Positions 7,196 to 13,438 of a stretch of 23,821 nt of DNA are shown piece after piece. Source of the DNA: an uncultured Mycoplasmatota bacterium (GTDB lineage Bacteria > Bacillota_I > Bacilli_A > RF39 > UBA660); contig USRP01000015.1 in NCBI GenBank assembly GCA_900557185.1, forward strand, positions 1 to 23,821. Direction: 5' to 3'. A model generated the notes under the pieces. The model ran no database searches. It had not been told where the DNA came from and saw only the letters and a list, made by a program, of their open reading frames with translations. Position 1 is the first letter of the stretch; every line of letters begins with the position of its first letter. The position numbers and the translations under genes were made by a program.

Positions 7196-8926
7196 ATGAA
7201 AACAAATCAGAAAGCTTTTACTTTAATTGAATTAATTGGAGTGATTGCTATACTAGCAGTCATTTTACTGGTAGCACTACCAACTCTCACCAGAACATTG
7301 CGTAACAATGCGAATCAACAATACGCTAATGTATTGAAGGATATTTTTCTCGCTGCTGAACAATATAGTTTAGTGAATAAAGAACAGTACCCTCAATTAG
7401 AAGATAAAGGGGGGCGCGCAACAATTACGATAAAAGAATTAGAGGATGCGGGGTATTTGAATCAGCATTTAGAAAATCCTAAAACAGGTAAAGAGTTTTT
7501 AGATACGGATTATGTTTTGATAGAAGTTAAAGATGACTATACCAGAGATTATAAATTTAATGAAGGAGAGGCTACTTTACCTCCAGAAGCTACTGCTCCT
7601 ACTTATACGGTAGATCCTGGTAGTACCGTATGGACAAATCAAGGTAAGACAGTAACTATTCATTATCCCAATGTAAGTAAGAATCGATATATATTTGAAT
7701 ATTCACTCGATGGTGGACGTAATTGGACAGTTACACAGAATTTAAATACCGAAGTATGGTTTTCCGAGAATGGTTATATTATTGCCAGAGTAAGAGATAC
7801 CTATAATGAGCGTGAAAATTTAAACGGTGGAGTGTTTAATGTAACGAGAATTGATAAAATTCCACCAACTTGTACATCAACAGGAGGAAGTAAAACATGG
7901 ACGAGTGGTATGAGAACGATAACAGGTAAATGTAGTGATACAGGTGGTTCTGGATGTAAAGGAAATATTTCTTATACATATAATGCAGCTGCCAATACAA
8001 ACTGGATTCTCGATAATGCTGGGCCTGCCGGAGCAGGTAAAGCTGGGACGGTATATGATAATGCTGGAAACAGTGCGAACTGTCAAGCAAATCAATCAAT
8101 TCGCTTAGACCGTAAAAAACCATCATGTACAAGTAGTGGAGGAAATGCGAACTGGATCTTTGGAGGATCAGTTACTCTAACAGGTAAATGTAGTGATGAT
8201 GGATCTGGATGTAAGGGAAATGCAACTAAAACATTCTATCCTGAAACAGATACGAAAACAGCTTCTCCAGGAACTGTATATGATAATGTTGGAAATAGTA
8301 CCGCATGTCCTGCTAACCAAGAAGTACATGTTACAGAAAAATTAGAAGCCCCAATCATTACAAATCCAACCAATGGAAATTGGGTAAATTATAATTTCTC
8401 ACTGAATGTTAAGACACCAAACAATAAAGTAAAAGTAGGATATTGGCAATATCGATATGCAAGTATTAGTTGGCAAACTTATTCTAATTCAGCAAAAAAT
8501 ACATTCACAACAACACCATATAGTGCAGAAAGAAATGAATTAACTTATATCAGATATTGCATGTCAAATGGAAAATGTTCACCAGAAGCATCAACCATGA
8601 TTCGCATTGATAAAACCCCTCCATATTGGAAGGTTTCAATGCATGCAGGAGGGCATCATTATCAGGACGGTTCTTATCAACCTTTTACATGCTATGCAAA
8701 AATCGATATGTACGACCCTGCTTCAGGGCTAGAAGCTATCTATGACCTAGTAGGAAATTCAGGTTCTATTATGATGGAATACGGTCCATTTGGTGGGGCT
8801 AATGAAACAGGTCCGGATGGACTGATTATGGGAAGTTTTGGAGCATACTATGCATACTATGGCTTTAGACTTTGTGATATGGCAAAAAATTGTAAAAACC
8901 AGCCAAGAGTTGCCGGATATTGTTAA
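7196..8926 (+). CDS. Large pseudopilin-like surface protein with Cys-rich Ig-like repeats
   Basis: The 576-residue protein starts with a class-III signal peptide, KAFTLIELIGVIAILAV. Prepilin peptidase would cut at A7/F8 (Ala instead of the usual Gly), and the conserved Glu is E12, position +5 of the mature chain. The helix continues to about residue 40 and then a pilin-like region to about 130. Two homologous modules follow (220-304 and 305-382), each with the pattern CTS-GG-W-GKCSD-SGCKGN-TVYDN-GN-C, four cysteines each. A degenerate third module begins at IDKTPP (about 471). The modules resemble bacterial Ig-like adhesin domains. No pilus assembly genes are in the window, so export partners are unknown. 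It follows the O-mannosyltransferase but has its own promoter. Function in adhesion is inference. Confidence 0.78.
   Translation: MKTNQKAFTLIELIGVIAILAVILLVALPTLTRTLRNNANQQYANVLKDIFLAAEQYSLVNKEQYPQLEDKGGRATITIKELEDAGYLNQHLENPKTGKEFLDTDYVLIEVKDDYTRDYKFNEGEATLPPEATAPTYTVDPGSTVWTNQGKTVTIHYPNVSKNRYIFEYSLDGGRNWTVTQNLNTEVWFSENGYIIARVRDTYNERENLNGGVFNVTRIDKIPPTCTSTGGSKTWTSGMRTITGKCSDTGGSGCKGNISYTYNAAANTNWILDNAGPAGAGKAGTVYDNAGNSANCQANQSIRLDRKKPSCTSSGGNANWIFGGSVTLTGKCSDDGSGCKGNATKTFYPETDTKTASPGTVYDNVGNSTACPANQEVHVTEKLEAPIITNPTNGNWVNYNFSLNVKTPNNKVKVGYWQYRYASISWQTYSNSAKNTFTTTPYSAERNELTYIRYCMSNGKCSPEASTMIRIDKTPPYWKVSMHAGGHHYQDGSYQPFTCYAKIDMYDPASGLEAIYDLVGNSGSIMMEYGPFGGANETGPDGLIMGSFGAYYAYYGFRLCDMAKNCKNQPRVAGYC
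7853..8341 (+). repeat. Two tandem Ig-like module repeats inside the pseudopilin gene
   Basis: Module 1 (7853-8107, 85 codons) and module 2 (8108-8341, 78 codons) align at DNA and protein level. Both contain the identical stretch ACAGGTAAATGTAGTGAT and similar GTATATGATAATG and TCTGGATGTAA segments. They look like a tandem duplication that has diverged. Confidence 0.75.
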
Positions 8927-8931
8927 TCAAA

Positions 8932-8962
8932 AATCAGAACATGTTATTGTTCTGATTTTTTT
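8932..8962 (+). terminator. Intrinsic terminator of the pseudopilin gene
   Basis: AATCAGAACA (8932-8941) pairs with TGTTCTGATT (8948-8957), a 10-bp stem with a 6-nt loop, and T continues to 8962. The arm starts 6 nt after the stop codon. Confidence 0.88.
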
Positions 8963-8972
8963 AGCTTTCTAT

Positions 8973-9000
8973 ACATAATCATTTATGATTCGCATATATT
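8973..9000 (+). promoter_or_regulatory. Possible sigma-E-type promoter of ylmC
   Basis: CATATATT (8993-9000) matches the sigma-E -10 consensus CATACANT at all but one position. ACATAAT (8973-8979), 13 nt upstream, is a partial match to the -35. A palindrome, AATCAT-TT-ATGATT, lies between them (8977-8990). The TATATT could instead serve sigma-A, but no -35 is seen at 17 nt. Confidence 0.3.
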
Positions 9001-9015
9001 TGATTAGGTGGTATC

Positions 9016-9249
9016 ATGCGATTATCTGATCTACAACATAAAGATGTCGTAAATATGATCGATGGGAAATTAGTTGGTAATATTATCGATGTATCTATTA
9101 ACGCATTTAATGGAAATATGGAAAAGTTAATTGTCGAGAAGAGTAAATTTTTTGTATCTTTGTTTTCAAATAAAAATGAAATAGAGATAAAATGGGAACA
9201 AATTGAAAAAATTGGCGAAGATGTGATATTGGTTCGAATTGATTTGTAA
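9016..9249 (+). CDS. ylmC: YlmC/YmxH family PRC-barrel protein
   Basis: This 77-residue protein is a single small PRC-barrel domain, with the family pattern LQHKDVVNMIDGKLVG at the start and IEKIGEDVILVRI at the end. YlmC/YmxH proteins are annotated as sporulation-associated, but their molecular role is unknown. No membrane segment is present. In Bacillus ylmC lies a few genes after spoIIGA-sigE-sigG, so its place here marks the return of the ancestral order after the inserted glycosyltransferase and pseudopilin genes. The ATG at 9016 is preceded by AGGTGG (9006-9011). Confidence 0.87.
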   Translation: MRLSDLQHKDVVNMIDGKLVGNIIDVSINAFNGNMEKLIVEKSKFFVSLFSNKNEIEIKWEQIEKIGEDVILVRIDL

Positions 9250-9266
9250 TATTTTTGTGATATAAT
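9239..9266 (+). promoter_or_regulatory. Promoter of the 41-residue protein and glycosyltransferase genes
   Basis: TTGATT (9239-9244), a 16-nt spacer and TATAAT (9261-9266) preceded by TGA; it starts within the last codons of ylmC. Confidence 0.65.
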
Positions 9267-9284
9267 GAAATAGGTGACTATATT

Positions 9285-9410
9285 ATGGCAATAAAAACAC
9301 AGATAAAAAATGATGATGTATTAGATGAATTATTAAAGAAGTATAATTTAGAATTGGTGTTAGAACCCAATAAGAAGAATGAAAAGAAAGAAAAGAAAAA
9401 TAAAAAGTAA
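9285..9410 (+). CDS. Small lysine-rich protein of 41 residues, unknown function
   Basis: ATG 9285 to TAA 9410 encodes MAIKTQIKNDDVLDELLKKY and then a second half dominated by K and E, ending in KKNKK. It has a promoter of its own and a GGTGA ribosome-binding site at 9273-9277, both well spaced, which support it as a real gene despite the short length. The first 27 residues could form a small helical region and the tail is a basic, probably disordered segment that could contact RNA, DNA or acidic lipid. I recognise no family. It is probably co-transcribed with the glycosyltransferase that begins 17 nt downstream. Confidence 0.6.
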   Translation: MAIKTQIKNDDVLDELLKKYNLELVLEPNKKNEKKEKKNKK

Positions 9411-9427
9411 TAGAAGGGGGTGCGACA

Positions 9428-10447
9428 ATGAAGATATTATTACATTCAGATAAAATGAAGGAAGTCGAGAAAAGTGGTGTCGGACGTGCGATTGTTCATC
9501 AACAAGAAGCATTGCGATTAAATGGTGTTCCATATACCTTAAATCCGAAAGATGATTATGATATTATACATATCAATACGATTTTCCCAGAGTCTTATTT
9601 AATGGGTAAAAGAGCAAAAAAAGCGGGTAAGAAAGTTATTTTTCACGCCCATTCGACAGAAGAGGATTTTCGTAATTCATTTATTCTTTCCAATCAAGTG
9701 GCTCCGCTTTTTAAAACTTGGTTAAAGAAATTATATTCTTCTGCGGATTATATTATTACTCCAACACCTTATTCTAAAAAACTATTAGAAGGATATGACT
9801 TAGGAAAACCAATTGTTGCTATTTCAAATGGGATTGATTTAAAATTCTATCAAAAGGGTGCTCATGATTGTGAAGAGTTTAGAAAGAAGTTTGGATTTAA
9901 AGAAACTGATAAGGTGGTTATGAGTGTTGGTCTTTATCTAGAGAGAAAAGGAATTACAGAATTTGTAGAACTTGCTAAACGTATGCCAGAGTATCAATTT
10001 ATTTGGTTTGGTTATACGAATTTGAATACAGTTCCAAGTTCAGTAAGAGAGGCAGTAACAACGAAGTTAGATAATTTACACTTTCCTGGATATCTACCTC
10101 GTGAAGAATTGAAAAAAGCTTATTTTGGGGCAGATTTATTTTTATTTATGACGCATGAAGAAACAGAGGGAATTGTATTATTAGAAGCATTAGCTTGTAA
10201 AATACCGACATTAATTCGTGATATACCAATTTATGAAGGCTGGTTTGAAGATGGAAAGAATATTTATAAAGCAAAAACTTTGGATGAATTCCAAGATAAA
10301 GTTAAGAAAATATTAGAACATCAATTACCAGATGTTACAGAACAAGGATATTTAGAAGCGAAGAAAAGAGATATTAAAGAAATTGGAAAAGAATTAAAAC
10401 AAGTGTATGAAAAAGTAATGGATTTAGATACAGTAGAGAATAAATAA
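9428..10447 (+). CDS. GT4 glycosyltransferase, CpoA/diglycosyl-diacylglycerol synthase-like
   Basis: The 339-residue protein is a GT-B retaining glycosyltransferase of family GT4. The N-terminal acceptor domain has KSGVGRAIVHQQEAL (15-29) and HAHSTEEDFRNSF (73-85). The nucleotide-sugar domain has VVMSVGLYLERKG (163-175) and the EX7E motif from E245 to E253 in EETEGIVLLE. These blocks are the ones I recall from streptococcal CpoA, which adds the second sugar to monoglucosyl-diacylglycerol, so the likely role is membrane glycolipid or lipoteichoic anchor synthesis at the inner face of the membrane. The usual partner that adds the first sugar is not adjacent. The start ATG follows a strong AAGGGGG (9414-9420). 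The exact sugar and acceptor cannot be told from sequence alone. Confidence 0.82.
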   Translation: MKILLHSDKMKEVEKSGVGRAIVHQQEALRLNGVPYTLNPKDDYDIIHINTIFPESYLMGKRAKKAGKKVIFHAHSTEEDFRNSFILSNQVAPLFKTWLKKLYSSADYIITPTPYSKKLLEGYDLGKPIVAISNGIDLKFYQKGAHDCEEFRKKFGFKETDKVVMSVGLYLERKGITEFVELAKRMPEYQFIWFGYTNLNTVPSSVREAVTTKLDNLHFPGYLPREELKKAYFGADLFLFMTHEETEGIVLLEALACKIPTLIRDIPIYEGWFEDGKNIYKAKTLDEFQDKVKKILEHQLPDVTEQGYLEAKKRDIKEIGKELKQVYEKVMDLDTVENK

Positions 10448-10459
10448 TCTACTGTTTTT
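10430..10459 (+). terminator. Intrinsic terminator of the glycosyltransferase gene
   Basis: ACAGTAGA (10430-10437) pairs with TCTACTGT (10448-10455), followed by T to 10459. The TAA stop is in the loop. Confidence 0.8.
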
Positions 10460-10469
10460 CTTTGCTCCA

Positions 10470-10478
10470 TGTTATAAT
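10470..10478 (+). promoter_or_regulatory. Extended -10 promoter before the 175-residue protein gene
   Basis: TGTTATAAT (10470-10478) is a perfect extended -10. No convincing -35 is seen; the expected position falls in the upstream terminator. Confidence 0.55.
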
Positions 10479-10493
10479 AGAGATGGTGATTTT

Positions 10494-11021
10494 ATGAAGC
10501 AAAATTTATTTCAAAAAGATGGAACTTATGGTAGATTAGGTTTTCTATTATCTAATGATGGAGATTTGATTCCGTTTGGATATAGAGATATATACGATGT
10601 GGTATTAAATGTAGGATATGAAAATATAGATTATACGTATCATAATTCTGCTTTATGTGAAGAGTTAAAACACAATCCATATTTAGAAGGTTTAAAAATG
10701 AAAATAGAATATGATTATGGACCTGATTTAATTTATTCTCCTATGTTTCCTCAAAAGCAGATTTTAACGACATTAGCAAGAGATTATCAAATGACTGCTT
10801 TTAAGATGGTTAATGCGCCATATACGGGTGAAAAGAGAGACTTTTTAGTAATTGCAGCCGCTCTTACAAAGGAAGCCTACGAGGTATTACAAACGTTAAA
10901 TCAGACAGGTATCTTTCGACAATTACAATTGTGTCGTTGGATGCATACTGATGGTACATATACAGATTATGAAACAATGAATGAATTTTTAACAGATTAT
11001 CAATCAAGAAAAAGAAAGTAG
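10494..11021 (+). CDS. Unrecognised soluble protein (175 residues)
   Basis: The ATG at 10494 has GGTGAT at 10485-10490 and an extended -10 promoter just upstream, so the gene looks real. The product has no signal peptide or membrane segment and is rich in Tyr (for example YENIDYTYHN and KIEYDYGPDLIY). It begins with a KDGTYGRLGFLLSNDG stretch and has a central helix-prone part (LTKEAYEVLQTLNQTGIF). I cannot place it in a family. The following membrane-bound ApbE-like gene starts 7 nt after its stop, so the two are co-transcribed and may be functionally linked. Confidence 0.7.
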   Translation: MKQNLFQKDGTYGRLGFLLSNDGDLIPFGYRDIYDVVLNVGYENIDYTYHNSALCEELKHNPYLEGLKMKIEYDYGPDLIYSPMFPQKQILTTLARDYQMTAFKMVNAPYTGEKRDFLVIAAALTKEAYEVLQTLNQTGIFRQLQLCRWMHTDGTYTDYETMNEFLTDYQSRKRK

Positions 11022-11028
11022 TGATGAT

Positions 11029-12039
11029 ATGCATAAAAAAATAAATATAGTAATATGGTCCATTGTTTTTGTATTAGTAATTTTATTGATAGGTATCTTA
11101 CTATTTTCTAGTAAAGTAAAACTATATGAGAAGACTTATCGTTATTTTGATACAGATATTACAGTTAGAATATATGAAGATGAAGCGGAAAAAGTAGAAC
11201 GTGCTTGGAAGAAAATCCAAGCAATTTACGAACAATATCATCAATTAGCAAATGCTCATAAAGCATACGATCATACTGTAAATGTTCATACCATTCGATA
11301 TAATCAAGAAGAGAGTGAAACACTGACATTGCCTTCTAAGTTATATCAAATGTTAGAATATAGTAACAATTGGGTTCAAAAAAGTGATAGTGCATTTCAA
11401 ATCACTCAAGGAACTGTCATCGATGGTTGGAAACGTTATTTAGAAACAGAAAAGAAAGTTCCATCACAAGAAACAATTGATGCATGGAAAAAAGAAGATG
11501 AAGCATCACTTGTTTTATTAGGAAATAATCAAATTAAAAATACCCATGCGATGATTGATCTCGGTAAGATTCCACTTGGATTTGCCAATGATGAGGTTGT
11601 TAAATATTTAGAAGAAGTAGGAATTACGCAATATTTAATTCAAGAAGGAGGAAATGCGAGTGTCGGTCTTTCTCTTGATAATGAAGCATATAAAGTTGCT
11701 TTAGAGATTCCAAATCAAAATGATGTTGCAACCATTATCCATTTAAAAAATAAGGCGATTGTGACAAATGTCAGCGATATCGATAGATATGAATACGATG
11801 GAAAAACATATCATCTTTTCATCGATCCAAATACTTCTTATCCTGCCAATCACATAGATAAGGTGAGTGTGATTGCCCCAGATTCTAAAACTGCTTATAC
11901 TTTGAGTACTGTTTTATATATGATGGATGTAGAACAAGGAAAAAAGATGGTAGAGGATTTACAAGGAGTTGCAGTGTTATGGTTAGATACAGACGGAAAG
12001 CTCAATGCTACAAATGGTTTTTCCCAATATGAATCATAA
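11029..12039 (+). CDS. Divergent membrane-anchored ApbE-like protein (FAD:protein FMN transferase fold)
   Basis: The 336-residue product has one N-terminal membrane helix (7-27) and no lipobox Cys, and then an ApbE domain outside the cell. Recognisable blocks are RYFDTDITVRIYED (38-51), IDLGKIPLGFAND (176-188), EGGN (206-209), YHLFIDPNTSYPAN (261-274) and TAYTLSTVLYMM (288-299). Normal ApbE enzymes transfer FMN from FAD to a Thr of a partner protein and use Mg. Compared with the canonical DLGGIAKGYAVD and ADALST motifs, the Lys is Leu183 and the metal-binding Asp is Tyr290 here, so catalytic activity is doubtful. It may be a structural or regulatory paralogue, or use altered chemistry. The RBS is weak, and it is probably coupled to the upstream gene. 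Confidence 0.78.
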   Translation: MHKKINIVIWSIVFVLVILLIGILLFSSKVKLYEKTYRYFDTDITVRIYEDEAEKVERAWKKIQAIYEQYHQLANAHKAYDHTVNVHTIRYNQEESETLTLPSKLYQMLEYSNNWVQKSDSAFQITQGTVIDGWKRYLETEKKVPSQETIDAWKKEDEASLVLLGNNQIKNTHAMIDLGKIPLGFANDEVVKYLEEVGITQYLIQEGGNASVGLSLDNEAYKVALEIPNQNDVATIIHLKNKAIVTNVSDIDRYEYDGKTYHLFIDPNTSYPANHIDKVSVIAPDSKTAYTLSTVLYMMDVEQGKKMVEDLQGVAVLWLDTDGKLNATNGFSQYES

Positions 12040-12063
12040 ATTGTAGTAAAGAAGAAAAAAGTT

Positions 12064-12072
12064 TGTTATAAT
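12064..12072 (+). promoter_or_regulatory. Extended -10 promoter of lspA-rluD-rhomboid
   Basis: TGTTATAAT (12064-12072) lies 15 nt before the lspA start. A TTGTAG at 12041-12046 is 20 nt away, too far for a standard -35. Confidence 0.55.
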
Positions 12073-12087
12073 AATACAGGTGGTAAT

Positions 12088-12576
12088 ATGAAAAAAATTA
12101 TTGGAATTAGTTTCGCTTGTTTTTTTCTTGATCAACTGATAAAATACGTGATTAATGAAGTAATATCACTGGAAAGAAGTGTTGCTGTCATAGAAAACTT
12201 TTTTCACCTTACTTATGTGAGAAATTACGGTGCAGCATTTAATATTTTAAATGGCAATCGTCTCTTTTTAATTTTAATTGCTTGTATTACTTTATTTATT
12301 ATATATTATTGTTTAATGAAGAATCGTGTGAATAGTACATTAGAACAGGTCGGATATGGATTATTTATTGGAGGAATTCTCGGTAATCTATGGGATCGTT
12401 TAATACATGGATATGTAATCGATTATTTAGATTTTGAAATCTTCCAAATTCATATGCCAATCTTTAACTATGCCGATATTTGTATTTGTGTTGGTGTCTT
12501 CTTATGTGTTATTGCACTCTTGAAGGAGGAAATGGGATGGAAGAATTCACAGTCACAGAAAAAAGTGGAAGATTAG
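12088..12576 (+). CDS. lspA: Lipoprotein signal peptidase (signal peptidase II)
   Basis: LspA cuts the signal peptide from diacylglyceryl-modified prolipoproteins in the membrane. The 162-residue protein has four membrane helices and the conserved boxes FFLDQLIKY (12-20), YVRNYGAAFN (43-52), GGILGNLWDR (95-104), VIDYLDF (110-116) and FNYADICICVG (126-136). Asp112 and Asp130 correspond to the aspartyl catalytic dyad. The start ATG is preceded by AGGTGG (12078-12083). Its last 40 nt overlap the rluD gene in another frame, and the lspA-rluD pairing is the same as in Bacillus, where the two follow the division cluster. Confidence 0.95.
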   Translation: MKKIIGISFACFFLDQLIKYVINEVISLERSVAVIENFFHLTYVRNYGAAFNILNGNRLFLILIACITLFIIYYCLMKNRVNSTLEQVGYGLFIGGILGNLWDRLIHGYVIDYLDFEIFQIHMPIFNYADICICVGVFLCVIALLKEEMGWKNSQSQKKVED

Positions 12577-13430
12577 ATCAATATATTATGAATCAAACTG
12601 GTTTTAGTCGTACAAAAGTACAAAAGTTAATTAAAGCTGGTGCTGTCATTGTAAACGGGAAACCAAGTAAGAATAGTTATCAAGTAGAAGTAGGAGACCA
12701 AATTGTAGTCCAAGCAGTAGAAGAGGAAGAAATGAGTCATGAACCAGAAAATATTCCTCTAGATATTGTCTATGAAGATGATGATTTATTGGTTGTGAAT
12801 AAACCAAATGGTATGGTTGTTCATCCTGCTGTTGGGAATCCCCATGGAACATTAGTAAATGCCTTACTTTATCATGCCAAACATTTAAGTGATGTGAATG
12901 GTAGTTTCCGTCCTGGGATTGTTCATAGAATTGATGCTGATACAACGGGTTTATTAGTGGTTGCGAAAAACAATGAAACACATATGGCTCTTGCTGAGCA
13001 ATTAAAAAATAAAACAACCCATCGTAAGTACATCGCACTTTGTTGGGGAGTGATAGAAGAAGATAGTGGCGATATTATTGCTCCTATCGGACGCGATTTA
13101 AAAGATCGTAAGAAAATGACCGTTACTGATAAAAATAGTAAAGATGCAGTAACACATTTTCGTGTTTTAGAAAGATATAAAAATGCGACAAAAGTAGAAT
13201 TAGAACTAGAAACTGGAAGAACACATCAGATTCGTGTCCATATGAATTATATTGGTCATCCAATTATCAATGATAAAGTATATGGAAATCGTAAATTATT
13301 TGATGAGACAGGTCAATGTTTGCACGCTAAAACATTAGGATTTGTTCATCCTCGTACAAAACAGTATATGGAATTTGATAGTCCATTACCAGAGTGTTTT
13401 ATCAATATCGAAAAACAATTAGAAAGATAG
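12537..13430 (+). CDS. rluD: RluA/RluD-family 23S rRNA pseudouridine synthase
   Basis: These enzymes isomerise uridines in 23S rRNA. The 297-residue product has an N-terminal S4 RNA-binding domain (about 11-60, RLDQYIMNQTGFSRTKVQKL) and a catalytic domain with PGIVHRIDADTTGLLVVAKN (126-145), where Asp133 of HRID is the catalytic residue. Further conserved parts are LETGRTHQIRVHM and HAKTLGFVHP. The ATG at 12537 was chosen because AAGGAGG stands at 12523-12529; an earlier ATG at 12480 would add 19 residues with no ribosome-binding site. The gene begins inside the end of lspA, so translation is coupled. The target positions could be those of RluD (1911/1915/1917), but other RluA-type paralogues cannot be excluded. 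Confidence 0.9.
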   Translation: MEEFTVTEKSGRLDQYIMNQTGFSRTKVQKLIKAGAVIVNGKPSKNSYQVEVGDQIVVQAVEEEEMSHEPENIPLDIVYEDDDLLVVNKPNGMVVHPAVGNPHGTLVNALLYHAKHLSDVNGSFRPGIVHRIDADTTGLLVVAKNNETHMALAEQLKNKTTHRKYIALCWGVIEEDSGDIIAPIGRDLKDRKKMTVTDKNSKDAVTHFRVLERYKNATKVELELETGRTHQIRVHMNYIGHPIINDKVYGNRKLFDETGQCLHAKTLGFVHPRTKQYMEFDSPLPECFINIEKQLER

Positions 13431-13438
13431 GTGATACT

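Noticed and set aside
7836..8132. Minus-strand frames of 72 and 98 codons inside the pseudopilin repeats
   Set aside because: They are antisense shadows of the repeat modules without start signals.
12646..13038. 130-codon open frame on the minus strand inside rluD
   Set aside because: It is antisense to a conserved catalytic domain, is rich in His and Gln as expected for a shadow frame, and has no start signals.
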